Assembly (NCBI GenBank): GCA_002307295.1
Contig: DBTY01000051.1
Coordinates: forward strand, 31,363 to 95,362
Direction: 5' to 3'
From: Ignavibacteriales bacterium UBA1304
GTDB lineage: Bacteria; Bacteroidota; Ignavibacteria; Ignavibacteriales; Ignavibacteriaceae
Length of the DNA: 64,000 bases
Under the pieces are notes generated by a model. The model was not told where the DNA came from and did no database searches. It worked only from the letters and a program-made list of their open reading frames with translations. The translations under genes were made by a program, and so were the position numbers. This document shows, piece by piece, positions 18,232 through 27,571 of the stretch (position 1 is the stretch's first letter; each line of letters starts with the position of its first letter).

Positions 18232-18312
18232 ATGCTTTTCGTTTTCTTACAATTATTAGACTATTCGGTCTGCTATTTTTGTATCATGAAAAACAATACA
18301 AAGGTAAAAGAA

Positions 18313-18888
18313 ATGAAACATCTTGTTATTTACGCTCATCCAAATGATGGCAGCTTAAACAACTATTTTAAGCAAACGGTTGTAGAAAGTTTAAAAAAAG
18401 CAAATCACGAAGTTGTAGTCAGAGATTTATACAAACTCAATTTTGACCCAATTCTTTCTTTGGAAGATATGAACGGACAATGGGCGGGGAATGTTGCCGC
18501 AGAAGTTTTGCTGGAACAGGAATATATTAGCTGGGCGGATCATGTAATATTTATCTATCCCATCTGGTGGACAGGTATGCCCGCCATCATGAAAGGCTAT
18601 ATCGACCGGGTGATGAGTTATGGTTTTGCATATCGTTACGATCAGGGAGTACAAAAAGGTTTGCTTACCGGAAAACAAGCTATAATAATTAATACTCACG
18701 GCAAATCAAACGCGGAATACGAAAGTAACGGAATGGATAAAGCTCTTATTTTAACTTCTGATAAAGGCATTTACAGCTATTGCGGATTGGAAATAAAACA
18801 ACATTTCTTTTTTGATAGCGCCGACCGAGCAACGCCTGAAAATATTGCAGAATGGACAGAACAAATTATTTCAGTATTTGAACCATAA
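18313..18888 (+). CDS. NAD(P)H-dependent flavin oxidoreductase (NQO/KefF/MdaB-like flavodoxin fold)
   Basis: About 191 residues. It starts HLVIYAHPNDGSLNN, the FMN/FAD phosphate-binding loop of the NAD(P)H quinone oxidoreductase family. FIYPIWWTGMPAIMKGYIDRVMSYGFAY is the classic flavin-ring contact segment. Likely a two-electron quinone or electrophile reductase in the cytoplasm. An in-frame ATG at 18286 and an earlier one at 18232 exist; 18313 is chosen because AGG lies just upstream and homologous proteins start at this MKHLVIYAHP. It is probably cotranscribed with, and controlled by, the AraC regulator before it. Confidence 0.9.
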   Translation: MKHLVIYAHPNDGSLNNYFKQTVVESLKKANHEVVVRDLYKLNFDPILSLEDMNGQWAGNVAAEVLLEQEYISWADHVIFIYPIWWTGMPAIMKGYIDRVMSYGFAYRYDQGVQKGLLTGKQAIIINTHGKSNAEYESNGMDKALILTSDKGIYSYCGLEIKQHFFFDSADRATPENIAEWTEQIISVFEP

Positions 18889-18944
18889 GCCGACTTTGCA
18901 AGAGGGAAAACCATAGATTAATTATATGTGGATAATTAAAAAGA

Positions 18945-19016
18945 ATGTCATTCCTGCGAAGCTGGAATCTAAAGCTCACCATTAGCCGGAGATACCCGCT
19001 TTTTCGGGTATGACAT
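18945..19016. repeat. Cloverleaf-like REP-type element (GTCATTCC family)
   Basis: Outer arms ATGTCAT (18945-18951) and ATGACAT (19010-19016) enclose two hairpins: ATTCC/GGAAT (18950-18968) and ATACCCG/CGGGTAT (18992-19011). This GTCATTCC...GGAATC...GATACCCG...CGGGTATGAC layout resembles dispersed repeats of many bacterial genomes. It lies between convergent genes. Related half-elements occur at 11658, 11778 and 49357. Confidence 0.75.
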
Positions 19017-19066
19017 GCTTATGCTTGCAGCGGTAATAAAATAATAGGAGGGTAAATTAACATTTT

Positions 19067-19096
19067 AACCATGAAGGTTCGCGAACCTTCATGGTT
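19067..19096. repeat. Perfect 30-bp palindrome
   Basis: The left half, AACCATGAAGGTTCG (19067-19081), is followed directly by its exact reverse complement (19082-19096), with no loop. It lies in the convergent space between the oxidoreductase and msrAB. No T-run follows. Confidence 0.88.
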
Positions 19097-19130
19097 GGAT
19101 AAAACTTGAATTAAAATTAATGAAAACTAT

Positions 19131-20219
19131 TTACTTATTAAATATCCATAGCAAAGAGCCGTAGCCTTCATCCTTCATTTTTTCTTTGGGGATAAACTTA
19201 AGCGCCGCGGAGTTCATACAATAACGCAATCCGGTAGATTCTGGCCCGTCGTTAAATAAATGTCCCAAATGCGAACCGCCGAATTTACTTTTCACTTCAA
19301 CGCGCGTCATGTTGTAAGAAGAATCCGTTTGCTTAACCAAATATCTTGGGTCAATGGGTTTTGTAAAACTTGGCCAGCCGGAGCCGGAATCGTATTTATC
19401 AGACGAGCTGAATAAAGGTTCGCCGGAAACCACGTCGACGTAAATGCCTTCTTTTTTATTATCCCAGTATTCGTTATTAAAAGCCTGTTCTGTTCCACAG
19501 CTTTGTGTAACGTCGTACTGTACGCCTGTAAGTTCTTTTTTTAGTTTTTCTTCAGGCGGTTTTTTATATTTATCGGTTTTATCGTCGCCCCAGAGTCCAA
19601 GTATAAATTCCTCTCTGCCCGAGCCTTTTTTATAAGTATTATATCTGGCCGGACTTTTTTTATAATATTTCTGATGATAATCTTCCGCCGGGTAAAAATT
19701 TGTAAACTCCGTAATTTTTGTCGCTATCGGGAGTTTGAAAATCCCGGATTTATCCAATAGAGCTTTAGATTTTTCAGCGGCTGCTTTTTGCGTCTGGTTA
19801 TTATAATAAATTACTGATATATACTGGCTGCCTCTATCGTAAAAAGAGCCGGAAGAATCTTCCGGGTCAAATTGTTTCCAGTAAATATCTAATATCTCAG
19901 AATAACTGATTATTTTTGGGTCAAAAATTATCTGTATAGCTTCTACGTATCCGGTAGTTCCGGAGCAGACATCTTCGTAAGTTGGGTTTGCTTTGTTTCC
20001 GCCGGAATAACCGGATATAACTTCTTTTACGCCGTAAAGGTTGTCAAAAGCTGCTTCCATGCACCAGAAGCATCCTCCGGCTAAAGTCGCTTTTTCATAT
20101 CCGTTTGCATCGTTTAATGACGTTTGTGTTTTCATAGAGTCGGTTTCCTTTTTTGCACAGCCGCTAAATAAAAGCGCGCTTATAATTACAAGTAAATTCA
20201 TAATTTTCATATTTATCAT
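19131..20219 (-). CDS. msrAB: Lipoprotein methionine sulfoxide reductase, MsrA-MsrB fusion
   Basis: 362 residues that repair oxidised methionine (both S and R sulfoxides) using thiol reductant. The lipobox FSGC puts it at the membrane outside the cytoplasm. MsrA (about 40-200) has the catalytic GGCFWCMEAAF and GYSGG motifs. MsrB (about 220-360) has GSGWPSF, GSHLGHLFNDGP and the catalytic RYCMNSAALKF. The first zinc Cys pair usual in many MsrB proteins is not present: the position reads VSGEPLF rather than a CGEPLF-type motif, so this is a zinc-free form. The start may be 20219 or the ATG three codons later. It is convergent with the 18313 gene. Export means it needs an envelope thioredoxin, perhaps TlpA at 46501. 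Confidence 0.95.
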   Translation of the reverse strand: MINMKIMNLLVIISALLFSGCAKKETDSMKTQTSLNDANGYEKATLAGGCFWCMEAAFDNLYGVKEVISGYSGGNKANPTYEDVCSGTTGYVEAIQIIFDPKIISYSEILDIYWKQFDPEDSSGSFYDRGSQYISVIYYNNQTQKAAAEKSKALLDKSGIFKLPIATKITEFTNFYPAEDYHQKYYKKSPARYNTYKKGSGREEFILGLWGDDKTDKYKKPPEEKLKKELTGVQYDVTQSCGTEQAFNNEYWDNKKEGIYVDVVSGEPLFSSSDKYDSGSGWPSFTKPIDPRYLVKQTDSSYNMTRVEVKSKFGGSHLGHLFNDGPESTGLRYCMNSAALKFIPKEKMKDEGYGSLLWIFNK

Positions 20220-20403
20220 ATTCCTTTGACTAATTAAACAATAGATTTGTTTAAAAAGTTACATTTTATCAGGGCAGTTTTCCAAGATACCCATTTAATA
20301 CCATTGATTTTGAAAATTTAATAGCTTAAAATTATGCCCTAAAAATAAAGGAATAATATTTGAAATAAAGACTACTGCTTTTACTAACTTATTAAGGGAA
20401 AAA

Positions 20404-22770
20404 ATGCGCAGAGTTATTTATTTCATACTGGTTTACAGTACAGTTATTCTTGCACAGCATAACAATCCGGTTTTATTAAAAGGGAGGATTTCAAATCAAT
20501 CCACTAATGAGCCTGTTGCCGGATGCGTTATTCTTATAAAGCCGCAAAACATTAACGCTCAATCCGATAAAGATGGTTTTTACAAAATAAAACTTTCCAA
20601 AGGCAGTTATGAAATTACATTCAGGCATATTGCATTTGAAAAAGCAATTCTTAATGTGACTATATCGGACAGCTCCGCAGAAAAAACTTTAGACGTAAAA
20701 CTAAAATCAGCCGTATTTGAAAGCAGCGGCGTAACTATAACCGCCGCCAGGGATTATCCTTCAATTATTATGCAGCAGCTTTCGAGTAAGGATTTAACTA
20801 AAATGCCTAACGTTTATTCCGACGTAATAAGGAGTATTCAGATTCTATCGGGAGTAGCTTCAAATAACGAACTAACCAGCAGTTACAATGTAAGAGGGGG
20901 CAGCTCCGACGAAAACTTAATCTATCTGAACGGTTATGAAATTTACCGCCCTATGCTTTTGCGTCAGGGCGTTGAAGAAAATCAGTCGCTTATTAATCCA
21001 GACATGGTAAAAGATTTGCATTTTTCCAACGGAGCTTTTTCCGCTTTATATGGCGATAAAATGTCTTCCGCGCTTGACGTTGAATACAAAAAAGATCGCG
21101 ATAATAAATTAAGCGGAAACGTTCGCGCCGATTTAATGAACGCCGGAGCTACGTTTCAAAAAGGTTTTGAAAATGGCTCAGTAATATTTGGCGGAAGAGC
21201 CGCTTATCCTAAATTGTTTTTAGCTGGGTTACAGACAAGAGGCGATTATAATCCTGCATTTTACGATTTCCAGTTCTTTACTACTTACGCTCCTACTGAA
21301 AAACAAAGTATTGAAATATTAGGCGTTTATAATTACAATAAGTACGACGTTACGCCTAAAGACTGGTTAGGTAATTTCCGTTCTGATAGGTCGACCGGCG
21401 CTTTGGGAACAAGCGCAGTACAGATTAATTACGACGGTTCAAAGTTTTATTCTTATCACTGCGGTCTTATTGGGTTAAAATATAAATACATAGTTCTTCC
21501 GCAGGCAAATTTGAATGTTTCGTATTCTCAGTACTGGACAAAAGAGAAAGAGGACGGAGATGTGACCAGCGAAGTGGTTTTATTTCTTAATGCCGACGAT
21601 TTGGTTAACGATCCCGATTCTATAATGACTCGTAAAGAAGCCGAACATAACAGTATTACGCTTGAGAGCAAACAAATAAAAACAGGCGTTAATTTAATAA
21701 TTCAAAATAACTCAATTGAATTTGGCAGCGAAGTAAAATTTATTGATTTGACTTCCAATAAAGACGAATACTATGTGGAAACCGGAAACCTGCCTTTACA
21801 AAATATTCCGGTCGTTACAAAAAGCAAAGCTGTTTATAACCTCAATTCAACTGCTTTATTTGCTAACGACTTAATAACTGTAAATGAAAAACTAACCGTT
21901 CAGGCCGGAGCAAGGCTGTTATTATATAAATTTACAAACGAGAAGCTTTTTAGTCCAAGAGGCGGCGTTACTTATAATGTTGACGCAAACAATATTTTAA
22001 GTTTTAATTGCGGCGTGTATTATCAGCCTCCGTTTTTTAATGAGTTTAACGGCGTGGATATTGACTATAATAAGCTCAAGTCTCAAAAATCAACCCACTA
22101 CGTGGCAGGATGGGAGAAAACCGGAATCACAAATATCACTTATCAGTTTCAGGCTTACTATAAAAAATTATCTAATCTGATTCCATTTTATTATGAAGGG
22201 TTAAAGCAGATTTACACAAAGGGGAATGTAAACGAAGGTTATGCGTACGGTTTTGATTTTATGGTGAAAGGCGAGCTTGTTAAAGGGATTGATAGCTGGG
22301 TAGGGTACGGCTATCTTAACTCAAAGGAAAGGAAAATGAATTCTGACGATGCGTATAAGCGGAGACTATTCGATCAAACTCATACTATTCAGATATTTTT
22401 TCAAGATCGCATGCCAAAACACAGAAACTGGCAATCGCATTTAAGGTTGCTTGCAGGCAGCGGATTTTTGTTTTACAATAAAAAAGGCGCAACCGATCCG
22501 GCGACAGGCAAAAGCATAATGGTAGTAGATTACGCTAATCCTGAAGAATTTCTTTTTTACTTAAGAGCCGATATGGGGCTTTCTTACGAGCATAAGTATG
22601 AAAATGGCATAGGATTGGTAATTATGGCGGAAATACTAAATGTTTTTGATAAGCAAAATTTTGCCGGATACGATTATATGCTATTATTTTCAGATTATAA
22701 AAACACAATCAGAATTCCGCAGTTATTAAGCCGGAGGTTTTTTAATTTGAAATTTAACGTAAGCATATAA
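20404..22770 (+). CDS. TonB-dependent receptor, copy 1 of a tandem pair
   Basis: 788 residues, with a signal peptide ending near VILAQ. A carboxypeptidase-regulatory-like domain (VLLKGRISNQSTNEPVAGCVILIK, about 22-105) is followed by a plug (YSDVIRSIQILSGVASNNEL, SSYNVRGGSSDENLIYLNGY, about 130-250) and a large barrel ending in RRFFNLKFNVSI. Its ligand is unknown; no SusD-like gene is present. It is followed 96 bases later by a close paralogue with the same domain order and long identical stretches (for example PNVYSDVIRS, RQGVEENQSLINPDMVKDL), so the locus arose by tandem duplication. AAGGGA precedes the ATG. Confidence 0.92.
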   Translation: MRRVIYFILVYSTVILAQHNNPVLLKGRISNQSTNEPVAGCVILIKPQNINAQSDKDGFYKIKLSKGSYEITFRHIAFEKAILNVTISDSSAEKTLDVKLKSAVFESSGVTITAARDYPSIIMQQLSSKDLTKMPNVYSDVIRSIQILSGVASNNELTSSYNVRGGSSDENLIYLNGYEIYRPMLLRQGVEENQSLINPDMVKDLHFSNGAFSALYGDKMSSALDVEYKKDRDNKLSGNVRADLMNAGATFQKGFENGSVIFGGRAAYPKLFLAGLQTRGDYNPAFYDFQFFTTYAPTEKQSIEILGVYNYNKYDVTPKDWLGNFRSDRSTGALGTSAVQINYDGSKFYSYHCGLIGLKYKYIVLPQANLNVSYSQYWTKEKEDGDVTSEVVLFLNADDLVNDPDSIMTRKEAEHNSITLESKQIKTGVNLIIQNNSIEFGSEVKFIDLTSNKDEYYVETGNLPLQNIPVVTKSKAVYNLNSTALFANDLITVNEKLTVQAGARLLLYKFTNEKLFSPRGGVTYNVDANNILSFNCGVYYQPPFFNEFNGVDIDYNKLKSQKSTHYVAGWEKTGITNITYQFQAYYKKLSNLIPFYYEGLKQIYTKGNVNEGYAYGFDFMVKGELVKGIDSWVGYGYLNSKERKMNSDDAYKRRLFDQTHTIQIFFQDRMPKHRNWQSHLRLLAGSGFLFYNKKGATDPATGKSIMVVDYANPEEFLFYLRADMGLSYEHKYENGIGLVIMAEILNVFDKQNFAGYDYMLLFSDYKNTIRIPQLLSRRFFNLKFNVSI

Positions 22771-22866
22771 AATAAAATTTTTTGAGGTTGAACCTAAGCT
22801 GTGCAACTGAAGCTGGAACTAAAATCTAAATAAGTAATGACTTTTATAACTAAAGAGGGAAGAGAA

Positions 22867-25233
22867 ATGCGTAAAGTTATTTATTTCATATTGGTTTATA
22901 GTACTATTGTTCTTTCACAAAATAACAATCCGGTTTTATTGAAAGGAAGGATTTCAAATCAATCCAACAATGAGCCTATTGCCGGATGCATAATTATTGT
23001 AAAACCGCAAAACATTACCGCTCAATCCGATAAAGAAGGGCTTTACAAAATAAAACTTCCTGTTGGAAAATATGAAATTACTTTTAGGCACATTGCATTC
23101 GAAAAAGCAATTATGGACGTAATTATATCGGATAGTTCCGCAGAAAAAACTTTAGACGTAAAATTAAAATCAGCAGTATTTGAAAGCAGCGGCGTAACAA
23201 TAACCGCCGCCAGGGATTATCCTTCAATTATTATGCAGCAGCTTACTAATAAAGAATTAACTAAAATGCCTAACGTATATTCCGACGTAATCAGAAGCGT
23301 TCAAATGCTAGCTGGGGTCTCAACTAATAACGAAATGGCAAGCAGTTATAATGTAAGAGGCGGCGGAACGGATGAAAACTTAATCTATCTGAACGGTTAT
23401 GAAATTTATCGTCCCATGCTTTTACGGCAGGGAGTTGAAGAAAATCAATCTCTCATAAATCCCGACATGGTAAAGGATTTACGCTTTTCCAATGGAGCTT
23501 TTTCCGCTCTCTATGGCGATAAAATGTCTTCTGCGCTTGACGTAGAGTATAAAAAAAACTACGAAGATAAAACAGGCGGAAACATCCGCGCCGATTTAAT
23601 GAACGCCGGAGTAACTTTCCAAAAAGGTTTTGAAAATGGTTCAATAATACTTGGCAGCAGAGCCGCTTATCCTAAGCTGTTCCTTTCCGGAATACAAACC
23701 AAAGGAGATTACAACCCTGCGTTTTACGACTTTCAGTTATTTTCTACTTACAACCCTACTGAAAAGCAAAGCATTGAAATATTAGGCGTTTATAATTATA
23801 ATAAGTACGACGTTACGCCAAAAGACTGGCTGGGGAATATTCAGACGGATAGAGGGCTGGGGCTGTATGGCACAAGCGCAATACAGATAAATTATTCTGG
23901 CTCAAGTTATTATTCATATCACTGCGGATTGATTGGGCTTAAATACAAATATTTGATTCTGCCTCAGGCAAATATTAATATCTCATATTCTCAATACTGG
24001 ACGAAAGAAAAAGAGGATGGAGATATTACAAGCAATATAATTTCATATCTCAACCCTAACGATCTTTCGACCGGAGGCGATTCTGTAACAACCCGTCATG
24101 AATCCGATCACGACAATATAACTTTGAATAGCAGGCAGATAAAAGCAGGAGTTAATTTACAGCTTTTTAATAATTCGATAGAATTTGGAAGCGAAACAAA
24201 GATAGTGGACTTGACCACAGTTAAAGACGAGTATTATTTAGAAACAGGAAACGTTCCTTTACAAAACGTTCCTGTCATCGCAAAAAACAATGGAAGTTAT
24301 AACCTTAATTCAACTGCTTTTATAGCTAACGATCAGATAAATATAACTGAAAGATTGACGGCTGAAGTTGGAGCAAGGCTGCTATTATATAAATTTACCG
24401 ACGAAAAACTTTTTAGTCCAAGAGGCGGACTTACATATAACATAAATGAGAATAACATTTTAAGCTTTAACTGCGGCGTTTATTATCAGCCTCCATTTTT
24501 TAACGAGTTTAACGGCGAAGGAATTGACTATAGCAAATTGAAGTCGCAAAAATCGACTCATTACGTAATTGGATGGGAAAAAATGGGGGAAAAGAACAGC
24601 TATTTTCAGATGCAGGCATATTACAAGCGATTATATAATTTGATCCCATTTTATTATGACGAACTAAAAACAGTCTATACGCAAGGCAACGTTAACGAAG
24701 GTTATGCCTATGGACTTGACCTAATGTTGAAGAAAGAGATTGTTAAAGGGATTGATAGCTGGATAGGCTACGGGTATCTTGACGCTAGAGAAAGGAAAAT
24801 GAACTCTGACGACTCGTATAAAAAAAGGTTGTACGACCAGACTCATACTATTCAGATTTACCTGCAAGACCGTATGTCGAAGCATCCCAACTGGCAGGCG
24901 CATGTAAGAGCTCTTGCCGGAAGCGGCTTTTATTACTATGACAAAAAGGCTACGACAGATCCTGCTACAGGGCTGACTACCATGTATGTTGATTATGACA
25001 AACCTCAACAATTCGATTTTTATGCGCGGATAGATATGGGACTTTCGTATGAACGTAAATATGATAACGGAGTAAATTTAATAATTATGGCTGAAGTATT
25101 AAATGTTTTTGATAAACAGAATATCGGCGGTTATGACTATATGCTTGTATTTTCCGATTTCAAAGGCGCTTTTAATGTTCCCAAATTATTAAGCCGCAGA
25201 TTTATCAATTTGAAATTTAACGTAAGCATATAA
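22867..25233 (+). CDS. TonB-dependent receptor, copy 2 of a tandem pair
   Basis: 788 residues from the ATG at 22867, which follows a GAGGGAAGAG ribosome binding site; the in-frame ATG at 22837 would place ten hydrophilic residues ahead of the signal peptide. Domain order and most of the sequence match copy 1: regulatory-like domain, plug with SSYNVRGGGTDENLIYLNGY, barrel ending RRFINLKFNVSI. Differences cluster in the stretches predicted to be extracellular loops (for example NANDLV in copy 1 against NPNDLSTGGDSV here), which would fit ligand divergence. Both genes are probably cotranscribed. Confidence 0.92.
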   Translation: MRKVIYFILVYSTIVLSQNNNPVLLKGRISNQSNNEPIAGCIIIVKPQNITAQSDKEGLYKIKLPVGKYEITFRHIAFEKAIMDVIISDSSAEKTLDVKLKSAVFESSGVTITAARDYPSIIMQQLTNKELTKMPNVYSDVIRSVQMLAGVSTNNEMASSYNVRGGGTDENLIYLNGYEIYRPMLLRQGVEENQSLINPDMVKDLRFSNGAFSALYGDKMSSALDVEYKKNYEDKTGGNIRADLMNAGVTFQKGFENGSIILGSRAAYPKLFLSGIQTKGDYNPAFYDFQLFSTYNPTEKQSIEILGVYNYNKYDVTPKDWLGNIQTDRGLGLYGTSAIQINYSGSSYYSYHCGLIGLKYKYLILPQANINISYSQYWTKEKEDGDITSNIISYLNPNDLSTGGDSVTTRHESDHDNITLNSRQIKAGVNLQLFNNSIEFGSETKIVDLTTVKDEYYLETGNVPLQNVPVIAKNNGSYNLNSTAFIANDQINITERLTAEVGARLLLYKFTDEKLFSPRGGLTYNINENNILSFNCGVYYQPPFFNEFNGEGIDYSKLKSQKSTHYVIGWEKMGEKNSYFQMQAYYKRLYNLIPFYYDELKTVYTQGNVNEGYAYGLDLMLKKEIVKGIDSWIGYGYLDARERKMNSDDSYKKRLYDQTHTIQIYLQDRMSKHPNWQAHVRALAGSGFYYYDKKATTDPATGLTTMYVDYDKPQQFDFYARIDMGLSYERKYDNGVNLIIMAEVLNVFDKQNIGGYDYMLVFSDFKGAFNVPKLLSRRFINLKFNVSI

Positions 25234-25582
25234 ACTAAAAATTTATATGGTTGCCCAACAATTGCCAAATATGAGATTCGTAGATGCAGACTTTCAGTCT
25301 GCATCATTTCCCCCTTTTGTTCGGCGATTACTGTTGAAATTGTACTCGATTGAATTTAAGCTTATAATAAAACGTCAAACTCTATTTTAATTCTTTTTCT
25401 ATTTGCCAAAAGTAAGGAACAAAGGGAAGAAAGCTAACGTTTATAGTTTTGTCTGAATATATTTTAATTAAGCTCTTATTTTTGTGCGCCGCGTCATGAA
25501 ACATAAACTTTAATTGAAATTAACTTTAATTAAAACTATATTTTAACCTTAAAAATTAATCAATAAACACAGCGTAAATAAA
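25234..25582. other. Intergenic region with a short perfect hairpin
   Basis: 349 bp between the receptor pair and alr, with no ORF. GATGCAGACT (25283-25292) and AGTCTGCATC (25296-25305) form a perfect 10-bp hairpin with loop TTC, about 50 bases after the receptor stop. It lacks a clean T-run but may act as a terminator or belong to the dispersed palindromes. The part next to alr is AT-rich and holds a direct repeat of AACTTTAATT. Confidence 0.6.
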
Positions 25583-26689
25583 ATGTATCCTACTCATTCT
25601 GTAATCAATATTGAGAACCTAAAAAGCAATTTTCTTAATATCCGCAAAAAAGTAAAAAAAACGCGCGTTCTTGCAGTAGTAAAAGCCGATTCTTATGGTC
25701 ATGGCGTAAAGGACGTAGTAAACGCATTAAATTCGCTTGGCGATAAAAAGCCTGATTTCTTTGCCGTGGCTTCGTTTGACGAGGGAGTTGAAGTCCGCAA
25801 ACTAAAAGTCAGCCAGCCTATCTTGATTTTTACTCCTTTAATGGAAGAGTTTATACCTGTGGCGATTAAATATGATCTATCGCTTACATTTAATTCTCCA
25901 TTGCAGCTTTCCGCATTAGAAAAGCTTAAGGGGAAGAAAAAACTAAAAATACATATAAAAATAGATACCGGAATGGGGCGTCTTGGCTTGGATTATGATA
26001 ACGCCATTGACGTAATTAAAAAATTAGAAAAAAATAAAAATGTTTTAATTGAGGGAATTTATTCTCATTTTGCAACTTCGGATGCAAAGGATAAAACATT
26101 TGCCAACTTGCAATTAAAAAGGTTCGTTGGCTTAATTGAGGAACTGAAAAAAGAAGGAATAAATTACGGAGTAGCTCATATAGCAAATAGCGCCGCAATA
26201 TTGGATATGCCTGAAGCTTATTTGGATATGGTCAGACCGGGAATAATACTGTATGGCTATTATCCGTCGTTAGAAACGTCGGAATCAATTAAGCTAAAAC
26301 CGGTTATGTCTATTGTTTCGAGCGTGGCGAGCGTTAAGGTCATTAAAAAAGGAGAGTCTGTAAGTTATAACCGCAAATTCTTTGCTGAAAAAGATGCTAC
26401 CGTGGCTACTGTCTCGATGGGCTATGCAGATGGAATTAACCGCGGTCTTACGAATAAAATGCAGGCTATAATAAAAGGCAAAATATATCAGCAGATTGGA
26501 ACCGTAACGATGGATAGAATAATGTTTAACATCGGCGCCGATAAAATAAAATCCGGCGATAAAGTAACGCTGATAGGAAGCGAAAAAGGCAAGACGATTA
26601 CAGCCTGGGATTGGGCTAAAAAGTTAGATACGATCCCATATGAAATTACATGCAACATAAGTAAAAGAGTCCCGAGAATAGTTCTATAA
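25583..26689 (+). CDS. alr: Alanine racemase
   Basis: 368 residues, the normal length. Converts L- to D-alanine with PLP for peptidoglycan. The PLP lysine lies in AVVKADSYGHGV (residue about 34). The C-terminal catalytic Tyr lies in VSMGYADGINRGL, and GTVTMDRIMFNIG is the other conserved active-site block. RPGIILYGYYPS is also typical. It is cytoplasmic. The following gene starts one base after its stop, so it heads an operon that reaches through the unrecognised 26691 gene to manC and the RpiB-like gene. Confidence 0.96.
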   Translation: MYPTHSVINIENLKSNFLNIRKKVKKTRVLAVVKADSYGHGVKDVVNALNSLGDKKPDFFAVASFDEGVEVRKLKVSQPILIFTPLMEEFIPVAIKYDLSLTFNSPLQLSALEKLKGKKKLKIHIKIDTGMGRLGLDYDNAIDVIKKLEKNKNVLIEGIYSHFATSDAKDKTFANLQLKRFVGLIEELKKEGINYGVAHIANSAAILDMPEAYLDMVRPGIILYGYYPSLETSESIKLKPVMSIVSSVASVKVIKKGESVSYNRKFFAEKDATVATVSMGYADGINRGLTNKMQAIIKGKIYQQIGTVTMDRIMFNIGADKIKSGDKVTLIGSEKGKTITAWDWAKKLDTIPYEITCNISKRVPRIVL

Positions 26690-26690
26690 A

Positions 26691-27566
26691 ATGGATTTAG
26701 TAAAACAATATATAATTCAAAGCATTGTAATGGCCTCTAATAATCTGCGCTTAAGCTCGGAGAAAATAGAAGTCGTTGCGCTTTTAAAAAATGTTATAAT
26801 CAAGTCTAACGATCTTGAAAACGATATCCGGCAAATGAAAAAAGTTACGGAGTTTTCGAGATTGGCAATAAAGTTATACGAGATTCATAATTATTTAACG
26901 CAGGGGCATGTCAATTTTCCTAAAGTTTCGGATAAGTTTAAAGAGCATTGCCAGTATCTTATTAAAGAGCTAAGCTATATGCTCGATATGGTTACTCCTG
27001 TTACGTTTAACCAGCTGCTTGAAAAGATGTACAAGCCTGCTGAACCTGAACCAGAGCCGGATAATAAGGAAAAGCCTATAGAGGTGGATTTATCAAATAG
27101 AGCGGCGGTTACGTTAGACGTCTTTGAAAAACCGGAAGAGGAAAAGATAAAAGAAAACCTTATCTTTGAAGAGGAGAAAGAAGACGAGGAATTTTTCAAA
27201 CAGAATTTTGAAGCTTCTATATTAAAACCAATAAAAAAGATGGAACTTATCTTAAAACGTCTTGTTATGGACGACGTTGAAAAAGATGAGCTTACCGGAT
27301 ATGCTAATCTTATGAAGTATAACGCGGAACAATCCTTAAAAATTGGTTTTGAAATAATAGCTAATATGCATACTATTTTTGCAAAAGGATTACTCTTAAT
27401 AAAAAGTAAAGACTTAATTCCTACTCATGAAGTAGTTGAAGCGATGAGGGCATGTTTAATAGTGATAGTGGCCGTTGTTAGAAGTAAAGAAGTTGATATA
27501 ACCGGTTATTTAAACAAAGCCGAGGAATTTGGCCGAAAAATTCACACCCTTAAAATTAAGGAATAA
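26691..27566 (+). CDS. Uncharacterised helical protein
   Basis: 291 residues, not recognised. It has no signal peptide or membrane segment. Two alpha-helical regions (about 1-115 and 175-291) are joined by a highly acidic, Pro/Glu-rich linker (PAEPEPEPDNKEKPIEVD, EEEKEDEEFF) that is probably disordered. The C-terminal part contains VVEAMRACLIVIVAVVRSKEVD, a buried hydrophobic helix. It sits between alr and the mannose-1-phosphate guanylyltransferase gene with almost no gaps (1 and 5 bases), so it is cotranscribed and may be a scaffold or regulatory factor. A function cannot be given. Confidence 0.8.
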   Translation: MDLVKQYIIQSIVMASNNLRLSSEKIEVVALLKNVIIKSNDLENDIRQMKKVTEFSRLAIKLYEIHNYLTQGHVNFPKVSDKFKEHCQYLIKELSYMLDMVTPVTFNQLLEKMYKPAEPEPEPDNKEKPIEVDLSNRAAVTLDVFEKPEEEKIKENLIFEEEKEDEEFFKQNFEASILKPIKKMELILKRLVMDDVEKDELTGYANLMKYNAEQSLKIGFEIIANMHTIFAKGLLLIKSKDLIPTHEVVEAMRACLIVIVAVVRSKEVDITGYLNKAEEFGRKIHTLKIKE

Positions 27567-27571
27567 ATTAC

